A stretch of 64,000 nt of DNA, taken from positions 62,001 to 126,000 of the forward strand of contig JAVBUO010000010.1 of NCBI GenBank assembly GCA_031555315.1, read 5' to 3'. A program made the translations under genes and the position numbers. The notes below the pieces were generated by a model that worked only from the letters and a program-made list of their open reading frames with translations, was not told the origin of the DNA and made no database searches. Shown piece after piece: positions 46,388 to 55,774 of the stretch (the stretch's first letter is position 1; every line of letters starts with the position of its first letter). This DNA is from JAVBJV01 sp031555315 (GTDB taxonomy: Bacteria; Pseudomonadota; Alphaproteobacteria; Acetobacterales; Acetobacteraceae).

Positions 46388-47004
46388 GATGCCTTGTCCG
46401 GTTCGGCAAGGGCGAGAACGGCATCGCGCGCCCGGTTCAGGAAGTCGGGTTTGGTTTCGCCCGGCTCGAGGTGCAGCGGAGTACCGAAGCGGGCGGTGCA
46501 GGTGATGGGCACCAGCAGGAAACTGCCCTTGGGCATGATGCGTCGCAGATTGTCGAGGTAGACGGGGACCAGTTCGACATCGGGGAATTTCCGCGCCAGG
46601 CGGAACAGCCCGCCGCGGAAAGGGCCAATCTCCTCGGTGTTGCTGCGGGTGCCCTCGGGGAAGATCAGGATCGAACGGCCGCTGTCCAGCACGCGCTCAA
46701 GATCGCTCATCGTATCGTTGTGCCGGGTCGGTTTGCGGTCGACCAGAATGGCGCGCAGCCCTTTCACGGCGATCAAGCGGCGCAGCGCGCTGGCCTCCCA
46801 GTAGTCCTTGGCGGCGACGGGGTGGGTGCGCCGGCGCACCTGCCAAGGCAGCGCGGCCATCACGGCGATGGTGTCGAAATGGCTCGAATGATTGGCGAAA
46901 TAGATACGCCGGCGGGTGTCCGGCGCACAGCCGCGCCAGTCGCTGCGCGCGCCGACCAGAAGGCGGACGAAACCGACCAGCAGACGGCGGAACAGCGCGG
47001 TCAT
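46384..47004 (-). CDS. 1-acyl-sn-glycerol-3-phosphate acyltransferase (PlsC-like)
   Basis: A 206-residue PlsC-family acyltransferase. The HX4D motif is NHSSHFD near 39; the second and third motifs are IFPEGTRS and FRGGLFRLA, and a further block reads VPVYLDNL. It transfers acyl chains to lysophosphatidate or a related glycerophosphate. The start is ATG 47004 (MTALFRR); a longer frame upstream belongs to the neighbour's shadow. ATGA overlaps on both sides tie the three lipid genes together. Confidence 0.9.
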   Translation of the reverse strand: MTALFRRLLVGFVRLLVGARSDWRGCAPDTRRRIYFANHSSHFDTIAVMAALPWQVRRRTHPVAAKDYWEASALRRLIAVKGLRAILVDRKPTRHNDTMSDLERVLDSGRSILIFPEGTRSNTEEIGPFRGGLFRLARKFPDVELVPVYLDNLRRIMPKGSFLLVPITCTARFGTPLHLEPGETKPDFLNRARDAVLALAEPDKAS

Positions 47005-47645
47005 GCCCGTTCCAGCCCTCTGGCGATGGCCAGTGTGCGCGTGGCGCAGGTAACGGCGCTGCCGAGCGCGATCAGCGCGATCGTTGCCAGCAGGGTCCAG
47101 GATGTGCCGGCGAAGAACCATTCGATGCATTGCACCAGCAGCCCGGCGGTCAGCAGCGCCATGCGGCGTTGCTTGGCCATGATGCCGGAGAAGTCCTGCG
47201 CCAGCCCGACCGAACCGCCGAACACCCGGATATAGGCGGTCAACGCCGCCAGCAGCGCGGCCGCCCAGCCGAGCCAGCCGACGCCTGCGGCATAGCCGGC
47301 GGGGATCAGGAACAGAGTGTCGGCGATGCGGTCGGGGAATTCGTTATAGATCGGCCCGACTTTGGTTTTATGCCCACCCTCGATCGCCACCATGCCGTCG
47401 AGAAGATTGCAAACCAGCCGCAACTGCACGCACAACGCCGCCCCGATCCAGGCGAGGGGATGGTGAAAGCACGCCAGCAGCACAGCGCCGATGGCGGCGA
47501 AGACGATGGAGAGGACAGAGATACTGTTCGGCGTGACGCCACCGTGTGCCAGACGGGTGCTTAGCGCAATGGCCCAAGCCGAAGAACGACTGGCGATCGG
47601 CCGCCGCGCCGGTTGTAGATCGTGCGCCTGGGTCATCCGGTTCAT
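47001..47645 (-). CDS. CDP-alcohol phosphatidyltransferase-like membrane protein with variant motif
   Basis: A 214-residue membrane protein of the CDP-alcohol phosphatidyltransferase fold, with about five helices. The canonical D-xx-DG-xx-AR-x8-G-xxx-D-xxx-D pattern is altered. NLLDGMVA begins with Asn in place of the first Asp, AR is AI, and the third Asp is Asn (IYNEFPD), while the second and last Asp remain. It is first in the operon with plsC- and cdsA-like genes, recalling the E. coli ynbAB pair. It probably makes or handles a phospholipid, but the changed motif makes the activity uncertain. Confidence 0.75.
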   Translation of the reverse strand: MNRMTQAHDLQPARRPIASRSSAWAIALSTRLAHGGVTPNSISVLSIVFAAIGAVLLACFHHPLAWIGAALCVQLRLVCNLLDGMVAIEGGHKTKVGPIYNEFPDRIADTLFLIPAGYAAGVGWLGWAAALLAALTAYIRVFGGSVGLAQDFSGIMAKQRRMALLTAGLLVQCIEWFFAGTSWTLLATIALIALGSAVTCATRTLAIARGLERA

Positions 47646-47791
47646 CCAATGGGTGAGCGTAGTGGTAGATCAGGCGTGACGAAAGGGGAAACGGTTTCTG
47701 GTGCCGAGGTCGGGTGGTGTTCGGGCAGGACGGTGCGGCGCTGCAACGAGCGGCACGAGAATATGCGCTGGCCGGCTTGCGGGCATTGCAT

Positions 47792-49624
47792 TCATCCCTG
47801 TTGTTGATTGTTCTCTGGTTTGGGTAGTGTGTTGGCGGCATAGATCATATCAGCCAGTGCGGTGATGCGTTCCCGAAGGTCCAGTGGGCCGAGATCGGCT
47901 GACGTTTCGCATACCCTGCGTGCCACCTTCACTTTATCGACATCTTTCACGGTTTCCTGCCTGCCTGTGGGATTTTGGGCCGGATACCGTTTGTAGTGGA
48001 GTGCATGAGAAAACGGATCGCTTTTTCCGGCTGGTTTTACATAGTTGGCGTGAGTTGATTGGACGGCCTCTTGGAGGAGTGTGTGAAGGACATAGTTTTC
48101 GATCTCGCGCCCTTGGGTGACCCAGGCAATACCACCATGTTCTTCGAATTCTTTGATGAGACGCTGTTTTGTGTTGTTGATAGGGGTCTGATCGTCGTTC
48201 TTATCGCTGTCGATGACAATGGCGAGGTTGCGATTCAATTGGCGCAGGGCGATGAATCCGCTCACTTCATCGTCTTCTGCCGACAGGTGACTTAGCAGGC
48301 GGCCACCGTAGAACATGATCGAGTAATGCGTGCCTTCGATAAGATCGGGAGCAACGGCTTTCAGCCAGTGTTGGATATAGATCCGGTCCGACGGTCCTTC
48401 GACCCAGATGATCGCATTGGTCTGGAGCAGATCGGAAGCGTGGTAGCCAAGATCGGTGCAAATGTTGAAACGCTCGCGCTTGAGCGTTGCGTTAGTGATG
48501 CGGGTTGTGCCGTCTTTCTGCCAGACCCGGTATATCGAAGCTCCGGGGGTGTCGATGAATGCAGCCGAGTGTGTGGCGATGAAATACTGATTGGTGGTGT
48601 GCTGGCGCAGATAGTCGATCAGCCTGCGTTGCAGCAGTGGATGCAGGTGGAGTTCCGGTTCTTCGAGGCATACGATCTGCTGCTCGGTGATTGTGCAGAA
48701 GGCGGCCAGCATGATAACCTGATGAATGCCGGTGCCGAGGTTACCGAGTGGAAGAACTCTATCGTCCATACGGACGAGCAGGTGCTTGCGATCATGCGGC
48801 ACCTCGATGCGCGCTTGCGGGTGATTGGTGACGGTGCGGAGAAAGCTGTTGATGCGTTCGAATAACGCAGCCTCTTCACGTTTGTCATGATCAGGGTTTT
48901 GCAATTCTGCAAGTCGGTCGATGAGGCCTGAGCCGCTAAAATCCCCAAAGTCCTCACCTTTAGAGCCGATGCGGCGTAATGCCGGAATAAATTTTATGCT
49001 GGGTAGGTTGAGGGACTGTGCTGAGATAATTTTATGAATTGTTTCCGGAAACCAGTGGCGCTGAAAACCTCCTCCATCTTGCATGGTAAGTGTTTTCCAG
49101 AGAGACTTCCATTCATTTTCATTTATTATAGATTTTGCTTCGATATGATCACGGAGAAATCGCAGTTTAGGGGTGTCTTTATAAGGGGGTATATTTTTTG
49201 GCCATAGAAAACCATCTGGGGCGAGCCATTCAATTATAGTTTTCAGAAGGCTTTGAGTGGTTTGAATCAGACGGGTGTTATGGCTTCCTAACTCACCAAC
49301 AGGTCTTATCTTATAAGAAGTTTCCAACGCTATAGCCGTCGGAATCCCGACAGCGACGGCAATCTCGCCGGAGATTCGGGAGTGATGAGTATCAAGTGGA
49401 GGGATGTCTGGTATCGGCTGGCTGCGGCTACTGTGACTAAGATGAATCTGAGTTATCGGAAGATACCGAGCAATCGCATCAAGTATCGTCGATTTCCCCG
49501 CGTTGTTGGGGCCGATGAAAAAATTGAAGTCGGTAAACCCGGTTGCTTCCTGATACTCGGGGCCGATCCCTCGAAAGTTCCGAATAGCCAGTGCATGCAA
49601 GAAAACCGACAAGGCATCCCCCAA
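47792..49624 (-). CDS. OLD-family ATPase/TOPRIM nuclease
   Basis: A 610-residue protein. The N-terminal SMC/RecF-like ATPase has Walker A (GPNNAGKS) at 38-45 and CLEEPELHLHP near 320 as Walker B; an ATHSAAF motif follows. The C-terminal TOPRIM domain begins IIWVEGPSDRIYI near 405. This is the class 1 OLD layout, often linked to phage defence. No UvrD-like GajB partner lies next to it, so it is not a Gabija system. The start is uncertain: TTG 49624, with no strong ribosome site. Base composition is lower in GC than in its neighbours, suggesting acquisition. Confidence 0.83.
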   Translation of the reverse strand: MGDALSVFLHALAIRNFRGIGPEYQEATGFTDFNFFIGPNNAGKSTILDAIARYLPITQIHLSHSSRSQPIPDIPPLDTHHSRISGEIAVAVGIPTAIALETSYKIRPVGELGSHNTRLIQTTQSLLKTIIEWLAPDGFLWPKNIPPYKDTPKLRFLRDHIEAKSIINENEWKSLWKTLTMQDGGGFQRHWFPETIHKIISAQSLNLPSIKFIPALRRIGSKGEDFGDFSGSGLIDRLAELQNPDHDKREEAALFERINSFLRTVTNHPQARIEVPHDRKHLLVRMDDRVLPLGNLGTGIHQVIMLAAFCTITEQQIVCLEEPELHLHPLLQRRLIDYLRQHTTNQYFIATHSAAFIDTPGASIYRVWQKDGTTRITNATLKRERFNICTDLGYHASDLLQTNAIIWVEGPSDRIYIQHWLKAVAPDLIEGTHYSIMFYGGRLLSHLSAEDDEVSGFIALRQLNRNLAIVIDSDKNDDQTPINNTKQRLIKEFEEHGGIAWVTQGREIENYVLHTLLQEAVQSTHANYVKPAGKSDPFSHALHYKRYPAQNPTGRQETVKDVDKVKVARRVCETSADLGPLDLRERITALADMIYAANTLPKPENNQQQG

Positions 49625-49676
49625 TCACAATCCAGTCAAAGCAGATTGGGCTATCTTATCGGTAATTTCGATTCCA

Positions 49677-50771
49677 TCACACATTGAACCTGAACAGCAT
49701 CACATCCCCGTCCTTCACCACGTATTCCTTGCCTTCCACCCGCATCTTGCCAGCTTCCTTCGCGCCGACATCGCCCTTGTGCGCGATGTAATCGTCGTAA
49801 GCGATCACTTCGGCGGCGATGAAGCCGCGTTCGAAGTCGTTGTGGATCACCGCCGCCGCCTGCGGGGCCTTGGTGCCGCGGACGATGGTCCAGGCGCGGG
49901 CCTCCTTGGGGCCGCAGGTGAAATAGGTGATCAGACCCAGCAGGTCGTAGCCGGCGCGGATGATGCGGTCGAGACCGCTGTCCTCGAGCCCCAGACCGCT
50001 GAGGAACTCGGCCTTGTCGGCCTCGGCGAGCTGGCTGATCTCGGCCTCGATCGCGGCCGAGACGATCACCGCGCGCGCGCCTTCGGCCTTGGCGCGTTCG
50101 AACACGCGGGCGCTCTGCGCATTGCCGGCAGCGGCGCTGGCTTCCTCGACGTTGCACACATACAGCACCGGTTTCGAGGTCATCAGTTGCAGCGCGCGCG
50201 CCGCGGCGGCCTTGTCGGCCGGGATCGCCGTGCGCGCCGGTTTGCCGTCCTGCAGCGCGGCGACGATCGGCTCGATCAGTTCGACTTGCGCCGCCGATTC
50301 CTTGTCGCCGCCGCGCGCCTTCTTCACCAGCGCGGGCAGGCGTTTTTCCAGGCTCTCCAGATCGGCGAGCATCAGTTCGGTTTCCACCGTTTCGGCATCG
50401 CGGATCGGGTCGATGCTGCCTTCGACATGGGTGATGTCGGTATCCTCGAAGCAGCGCAGCACGTGGATGATGGCGTCGACCTCGCGGATGTTGGCGAGGA
50501 ACTGGTTGCCCAGACCTTCGCCGCGCGAGGCGCCGCGCACCAGCCCGGCGATATCGACGAATTCCAGGCTGGTCGGCACGGTCTTCTGCGACTTGCCGAT
50601 CCTGGTCAGCATGTCCAGCCGCGCATCCGGGACCGCCACGCGCCCGACATTGGGTTCGATGGTGCAGAACGGATAATTCGCCGCCTGGGCCGAGGCGGTC
50701 GCCGTCAGCGCGTTGAACAGCGTGGATTTGCCGACGTTCGGCAGGCCAACGATGCCGCAGTTGAAACCCAT
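49677..50771 (-). CDS. ychF: Redox-regulated ATPase YchF (Obg-like)
   Basis: A 364-residue P-loop protein of the YchF/OLA1 group: GIVGLPNVGKSTLFNAL at about 5-21, DIAGLVRGAS, an antiparallel coiled-coil middle and a C-terminal TGS domain (LITYFTCGPKEARAW). It prefers ATP to GTP and binds ribosomes. It is 16 bases after pth in the rplY-pth-ychF run, a common alphaproteobacterial arrangement. Confidence 0.96.
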   Translation of the reverse strand: MGFNCGIVGLPNVGKSTLFNALTATASAQAANYPFCTIEPNVGRVAVPDARLDMLTRIGKSQKTVPTSLEFVDIAGLVRGASRGEGLGNQFLANIREVDAIIHVLRCFEDTDITHVEGSIDPIRDAETVETELMLADLESLEKRLPALVKKARGGDKESAAQVELIEPIVAALQDGKPARTAIPADKAAAARALQLMTSKPVLYVCNVEEASAAAGNAQSARVFERAKAEGARAVIVSAAIEAEISQLAEADKAEFLSGLGLEDSGLDRIIRAGYDLLGLITYFTCGPKEARAWTIVRGTKAPQAAAVIHNDFERGFIAAEVIAYDDYIAHKGDVGAKEAGKMRVEGKEYVVKDGDVMLFRFNV

Positions 50772-50787
50772 GATGTGCCTCGGTTCG

Positions 50788-51372
50788 TTACTTCGTGTCG
50801 GTCGTGGGGGCCAGGTGCGCCACCCGCGTCATATAATCTTCCGCCTTGCCGGCGGCCAGCAGCGGCGCGGCATCGGCGATGGCGTCCAGAAACGGGACCA
50901 GCCAGGCGACATCGTGTTTGGAGAAATCGCCCAGCACATGGCCGGTGACTTTTTCCTTCATGCCCGGATGGCCGATGCCAAGCCGCACGCGCCAGTAATC
51001 CTGCGTGCCCAGCTGGCGGTCCATGCTGCGCAGGCCGTTGTGCCCGGCAGCGCCGCCGCCTTTCTTCACGCGCATCTTGCCGGGCGTTAAGTCCAGCTCG
51101 TCGTGAAAGGCGGTGATGTCGCCGGGCGCGATCCTGTAGAACGCGGCGGCTTCCTGCACGGCGGTGCCGGACAGGTTCATGTAGGTCATCGGTTTCAGCG
51201 CCAGAATCTTTTCGCCGTCGATCGAACCTTCGGCGGTCAGACCCTTGAAACGTTTCCGCCACGGGGAAAACCCGTGGCGGAGTGCGATCGTGTCGACCGC
51301 CATGAAGCCGATGTTGTGGCGCTGGCGCGCCATGGAGGGCTCGGGGTTGCCGAGCCCTACCCACAGCTTCAT
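50788..51372 (-). CDS. pth: Peptidyl-tRNA hydrolase
   Basis: A 194-residue enzyme that recycles peptidyl-tRNA. The substrate-binding VGLGNPEPSMARQRHNIGFM holds the catalytic His20 and the Asn/Asp partners; FHDELDL and GGGAAGHNGLRSM are conserved. It begins 6 bases after the rplY stop. Confidence 0.97.
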   Translation of the reverse strand: MKLWVGLGNPEPSMARQRHNIGFMAVDTIALRHGFSPWRKRFKGLTAEGSIDGEKILALKPMTYMNLSGTAVQEAAAFYRIAPGDITAFHDELDLTPGKMRVKKGGGAAGHNGLRSMDRQLGTQDYWRVRLGIGHPGMKEKVTGHVLGDFSKHDVAWLVPFLDAIADAAPLLAAGKAEDYMTRVAHLAPTTDTK

Positions 51373-51378
51373 CGCGAA

Positions 51379-52017
51379 TTACTTCTTCGCGGGCGCGGCA
51401 GGCGCAGCAGCAGCAGCGGCCGCGGCTTCTTCCGGTGTCGGGTCCGGCATCTTGGTCGGCGGGGCGACGGTGGCGATCACGAAGTCGCGGTCGGTGATCG
51501 TCGGCTTGACGTTCTCGGCGCCGGCCAGGTTCGAGAAGCGGATGGTGTCGCCGATTTCCAGCTCGGCCAGATCGACGTCGAAATGGGTCGGCACGCTGTC
51601 CGGGTCGGCCCAGATTTCCACCGCGTGGCGCACCACGTTCAGCATCCCGCCGCGCTTGATGCCCGGGCAGGTGGCTTCGTTCAGGAAGTGCACGACCACC
51701 GACACGCGGATCTTTTCACCCGCCGCCAGACGCTGGAAGTCGACATGTTCCAGAACGTCGGTCACCGGGTGCAACTGCACGTCGCGCATCAGCGCACGTT
51801 CGGTCTTGCCCTCGAACTTCAGCGAATAGAGGCGGGATTTCCAGCCGCCGCGCACCAGTTCGCGCATGATCACGCGCGGGTCGACGGCGATGGGTGTGGG
51901 GGCCTGTTTCGCCCCGTAGATGACAGCAGGCACCTTACCAGCACGACGGGTCGCACGCGCCACCCCCTTGCCGGCGCGGGCGCGGACGTCTGCCTCGATG
52001 GCGACAGTCTCGGTCAT
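51379..52017 (-). CDS. rplY: 50S ribosomal protein L25 (CTC form)
   Basis: A 212-residue long-form L25 (general stress protein CTC). The N-terminal 5S-rRNA-binding domain begins ETVAIEADVRARAGKGVARA, the C-terminal TL5 domain follows (GEKIRVSVVVHF), and an Ala-rich tail ends in PAKK. ATG 52017 has AAGGAG 8 bases upstream. It is first in the rplY-pth-ychF run. Confidence 0.95.
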   Translation of the reverse strand: MTETVAIEADVRARAGKGVARATRRAGKVPAVIYGAKQAPTPIAVDPRVIMRELVRGGWKSRLYSLKFEGKTERALMRDVQLHPVTDVLEHVDFQRLAAGEKIRVSVVVHFLNEATCPGIKRGGMLNVVRHAVEIWADPDSVPTHFDVDLAELEIGDTIRFSNLAGAENVKPTITDRDFVIATVAPPTKMPDPTPEEAAAAAAAAPAAPAKK

Positions 52018-52245
52018 AAGCTCGCTCCTTGGATAAAGATCGCCGGCCTCCAGGGGTGCCGGCGCGGGGCGGATGTAACGGAAGCAACGCCCGGGGGCAA
52101 TATGTATGTGCCCGAAAGCGCGCGGAATCGCGGATTGACGGCAGTGTGGGGATATTATAAACATCGTTCAAATTAAGGGACGGCAATGCCGTTCGTTCGC
52201 AGTCTGCAACGCGGCCGATCCGCCCGAAGGCGGAGCTGAGGGGTT

Positions 52246-54984
52246 ATGCCGATTATGGATGAGATCATCATGTGGGGACTCCTGATCCTGTTCATCGTGG
52301 CGGTTTGCCTGCTGCTGGGCGTGCGGGGCTGGGTCGTCGCCCGGGGCGTGCGGCGCGATCTGGCGGCGCTGCGCCACGAGCTGCGTGAAGCGGGGGTCGG
52401 GGTGTCGCCGGCCAAGGCGCGCCCGGAGCCGGTTTTCATGCCGGCAACGCCGCCCGGGGAATGGCCGGGGGGCCAGCCGCAAGCCTGGCCGGAAGCCCCG
52501 CCTGGTGCCATGTCCCAGGATCCTGCGTGGGCGGCGGTTCCCGCGCCGCCCGCAGCCGAACCCGTTCCTGCCGAGCCTGCCGTTGTTCCCGTCGAGGAAC
52601 CGGTTCCGGTCGCAGCCGCGGTCAAACCCGCGGAACCGGCCGCGCCGTCGCGCAGTCTCGAGGAAACGCTCACCCTGCGCTGGGGTGTCTGGCTGGGGGC
52701 CGGCGCACTGCTGCTCGCGGTGGTGTTCCTGATCCGCTACATGGTCGAACAGGAGCTGCTGGGGCCCGAGATCCGCATGATCGCCACGGCCGTGCTGGGG
52801 GTGGCGCTGGTCTGTGCGGCCGAATGGGCGCGCCGCCGCGCCGCCGCCCGCGGCGAGGAGAGCGACGCGACCGCCATCCCCGACTACGTGCCCGGCGCGC
52901 TGGCCGCCGGCGGGGTCGCTGCGCTGCTGGGCGCCGCTTACGGCGCGGGGCCGTATTACAACATGCTGACGCCGCTGCTGGCCTTCGTGCTGATGGCAGG
53001 GGCGGCCTTCGCGGGGTTGGCGCTGTCGCTGCGCTTCGGGCCGTTGACCGCGGCGGTCGGGCTGGCGGGCGGCTTCGCGACACCGGCGCTGGTCAGCACC
53101 GGCAGCAACAATCTGGTCGGGCTGTTCGCGTATCTGCTGGCGCTGACCGCGGCCTGCATGGCGGTGGTGCGGCTGACGGCGTGGGCGTGGCTCGGCTGGG
53201 CGGCGACCGTGGCCGGCGCGCTGTGGGTATTGCTGGTCGCGCACGATTTTTCCAATGCGGCCGACCTGTGGGCGGCGGCGCTGTTCGTGCCTGCTGGCGC
53301 GCTGGTGCATCTATTGCTGCTGCCGGGGGCGGCGCTGGAGCATCCGGTCGGGCGTAAGCTGGGCTTCATCCCGTTCCTGGCGCTGGGTCTGGCCGGGCTG
53401 GTGCTGACGCTTGCCACCCGTCAGGACGTGGCGGTCTATGCCGTGCTGTTGATGTCGGCGGTGGCGATCTGGCAGGGCATGCGCGAGCGGCGGCTGGACT
53501 ATCTGCCGTGGATCGCCGCCGCGCAGGGGCTGCTGGCGCTGCTGAACTGGCAGCTGCCGTATTGGTCGCGCAACGATGCCAAAGTGATGATCGAAGGCCG
53601 CGAACAGGCGGTGTTTCTGGGCGACTGGGTGCCCGAGGCGCTGGTGCCGTTCGTCGCGGTGGCGGCCGTGTTCGCGCTGCTGCATGCGGCGGCGGGATGG
53701 TGGCAGGAACGGCGCAGTGCGCACCCGTTGCGCTGGGCGGCGCTGCCGGCCGCCGTGCCGGTGCTGACCATGGCGATCGCCTATGCGCGCATTCGCGGCT
53801 TTCAGGCCGACGTGCTGTGGGGCATGTCGGCGCTGGTGCTGGCTGCGGCGCTGATCCAGGGCGCGTGGATCGCGATCAGCCGTGCCAGCATGGGCGTCTA
53901 TGCGGCGGGCGCGGTGGCGGCGGTCGCGCTGGCTTTCGCCACGGTGCTGGCCGATCACTGGCTGACGATGACGATCTCGCTGCTGCTGCCGGCGCTGGCG
54001 TGGATCGAGGCGAAGGCCGATCTGCCGGCGCTGCGCCGTGTGGCGCTGGCGGTGGCGGGGGTGGTGCTGGTGCGTCTGCTGCTGAACTGGTACGTGCTGG
54101 ACTACACGTATGGCGAAACGCCGATCCTGAACGGTCTGCTGGTGGCCTATGGCGTGCCGGCGCTGGCGTTCTTCGCCGCGTCGCGGATGTTCCGCGCCCG
54201 CGCTGTCGACCTGCTGGTAACGGTGCTGGAAGCAGGGGCGGTTGTCTTCGCCACCGTGCTGATCGCGACGGAGATTCAGCATGGGATGTCGCGGATGACC
54301 GAACTGAATTACGGCCAGCGGGATTTCCTGGCGCTGAGCCTGCATGTGCTGGCGCTGGGCGCGCAGGCGCTGGGGCTGCTGTGGCTGAACCAGCGCGCGC
54401 AGCGCGTGGTGCTGAACGTTGCATGGCGCGTTCTCGGCGTGCTGGCACTGCTCGGCGGGGCCTGGGCGTTTCCTGCCGTGCTGGGGGTGCAGTTGTTCGG
54501 CGTGCCGGTGTTCAACGTGCTGCTGCTGGCCTTCGGCTTGCCGGCGGCACTGGCGCTGGCCGCCCGGAGCATGCCGGAAATCCGGGCCATACCGCTGCTG
54601 CGCAGATATCTGTCGGCCTATGCGCTGGCGGCGGTGTTCGTGTGGGTCACGCTGGAAACCTACATGCACTTCCATCCGGGGTTCCGCCCGTTCGTCGTGA
54701 CCGCGACGGATGCCGAACTCTGGACCTATTCCGGCGTGTGGCTGGCGCTGGGCGTGGCGCTGATGGCGGCGGGAATCCGCTTCGTCTCCACGCAGACCCG
54801 TCTGGCGGCACTGGCGGTGATCGGCCTGGTGGTGTTCAAGGTGTTCCTGATCGACATGAGCGAACTGACCGGCCTGTGGCGCGTGCTGTCGTTCCTGGGG
54901 CTTGGCCTGACGCTGATCGGGCTGGGGGCGGTCTCGCGCCGGTTCGTATTCGCGCGCCGCAAGGTCGGTGCGGAACAGACATGA
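52246..54984 (+). CDS. DUF2339 large polytopic membrane protein
   Basis: A 912-residue protein. An N-terminal helix (about 8-30) and a short coiled segment are followed by a Pro/Ala/Glu-rich linker (about 50-135). About 25 closely spaced membrane helices fill the rest, starting at LRWGVWLGAGALLLAVVF. This is the DUF2339 pattern. The function is unknown. A second in-frame ATG (52255) is possible. It is followed by three EipB-like genes, the first only 18 bases away, suggesting joint expression and an envelope role. Confidence 0.85.
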   Translation: MPIMDEIIMWGLLILFIVAVCLLLGVRGWVVARGVRRDLAALRHELREAGVGVSPAKARPEPVFMPATPPGEWPGGQPQAWPEAPPGAMSQDPAWAAVPAPPAAEPVPAEPAVVPVEEPVPVAAAVKPAEPAAPSRSLEETLTLRWGVWLGAGALLLAVVFLIRYMVEQELLGPEIRMIATAVLGVALVCAAEWARRRAAARGEESDATAIPDYVPGALAAGGVAALLGAAYGAGPYYNMLTPLLAFVLMAGAAFAGLALSLRFGPLTAAVGLAGGFATPALVSTGSNNLVGLFAYLLALTAACMAVVRLTAWAWLGWAATVAGALWVLLVAHDFSNAADLWAAALFVPAGALVHLLLLPGAALEHPVGRKLGFIPFLALGLAGLVLTLATRQDVAVYAVLLMSAVAIWQGMRERRLDYLPWIAAAQGLLALLNWQLPYWSRNDAKVMIEGREQAVFLGDWVPEALVPFVAVAAVFALLHAAAGWWQERRSAHPLRWAALPAAVPVLTMAIAYARIRGFQADVLWGMSALVLAAALIQGAWIAISRASMGVYAAGAVAAVALAFATVLADHWLTMTISLLLPALAWIEAKADLPALRRVALAVAGVVLVRLLLNWYVLDYTYGETPILNGLLVAYGVPALAFFAASRMFRARAVDLLVTVLEAGAVVFATVLIATEIQHGMSRMTELNYGQRDFLALSLHVLALGAQALGLLWLNQRAQRVVLNVAWRVLGVLALLGGAWAFPAVLGVQLFGVPVFNVLLLAFGLPAALALAARSMPEIRAIPLLRRYLSAYALAAVFVWVTLETYMHFHPGFRPFVVTATDAELWTYSGVWLALGVALMAAGIRFVSTQTRLAALAVIGLVVFKVFLIDMSELTGLWRVLSFLGLGLTLIGLGAVSRRFVFARRKVGAEQT

Positions 54985-55002
54985 TGGGACAGGGATATAG
55001 TT

Positions 55003-55767
55003 ATGAGAGTCATTTTAGTACTGTGCGCCACGATACTGGCGCTGCCCGCGCAGGCCGCCGAGATGCAGGGCTATCGCGCGACCTACCGGCTGACGGTGCC
55101 GCACCCGGCCGAGGGGATCGCCCAGGTCGAAGGCCGCATGACGCGCGAGGTGCGCGACACGTGCGCGGGCTGGTTCGCGGAACAGGACGCGCAGATCGAT
55201 ATCACGCTGCACGACGGCACCACCGAGACCGCGGCCCGGCAGAGCGAAAGCACCGAAGCGCATGACGGCCGCGCGTTCGAATTCAGCAGCGGTTACGCAT
55301 CGCGCAGCACCACGGCGACGCTGACCGGCACTGCCGCGCGTTCGCAGCCGTCGGCGCCGTGGCAATTGCGGTTCAGCCGCATGGTATCGGGTGCGTCGGG
55401 TGCGCCGCAGACCCAGCAACTGTCGGCCGATACGCTGTTTCCAGTTTCGTACATCCAGGCGCTGGTGCAGGCGCTGGAGAACGGCGAGCAGGCGTTCATC
55501 GCGCCGCTGTTCAACGGTGTCGATCCCAATCCGCTGGAATATACCTCACGCCTGATGCCGGCACGGCCGCTGCCGGGCCTGCCGGCGCTGGCGGGCCTGC
55601 GCGGCTGGATGGTGGAGCAGCGCATGGACGGGCAGGACGCCGGCCGCGCCGTGCTGCGCCAGATCGCCGAAAACGGCGTTCTGGTGCGAACCCGCGAGAC
55701 GACAGACCTCGGCGTGCTGAACTGGGAGGCGGTGGAAATCACTCTGCTGCCGCGTGCATGCGAGTAG
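55003..55767 (+). CDS. EipB-like (DUF1849) periplasmic envelope-integrity protein, copy 1
   Basis: A 254-residue exported protein. A signal peptide (about 1-18, PAQAAEM) precedes a beta-rich DUF1849 domain. The two Cys that form the structural disulfide in Brucella EipB are present: one in VRDTCAGWFA near 63 and one in LLPRACE at the end. EipB maintains the cell envelope in alphaproteobacteria. It starts 18 bases after the DUF2339 gene and is followed by two paralogues. Confidence 0.9.
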   Translation: MRVILVLCATILALPAQAAEMQGYRATYRLTVPHPAEGIAQVEGRMTREVRDTCAGWFAEQDAQIDITLHDGTTETAARQSESTEAHDGRAFEFSSGYASRSTTATLTGTAARSQPSAPWQLRFSRMVSGASGAPQTQQLSADTLFPVSYIQALVQALENGEQAFIAPLFNGVDPNPLEYTSRLMPARPLPGLPALAGLRGWMVEQRMDGQDAGRAVLRQIAENGVLVRTRETTDLGVLNWEAVEITLLPRACE

Positions 55768-55774
55768 TACTTCA

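Noticed and set aside
47792..49624. Gabija defence system
   Set aside because: GajA-like architecture is present but no UvrD-like GajB gene is adjacent; neighbours are housekeeping genes.
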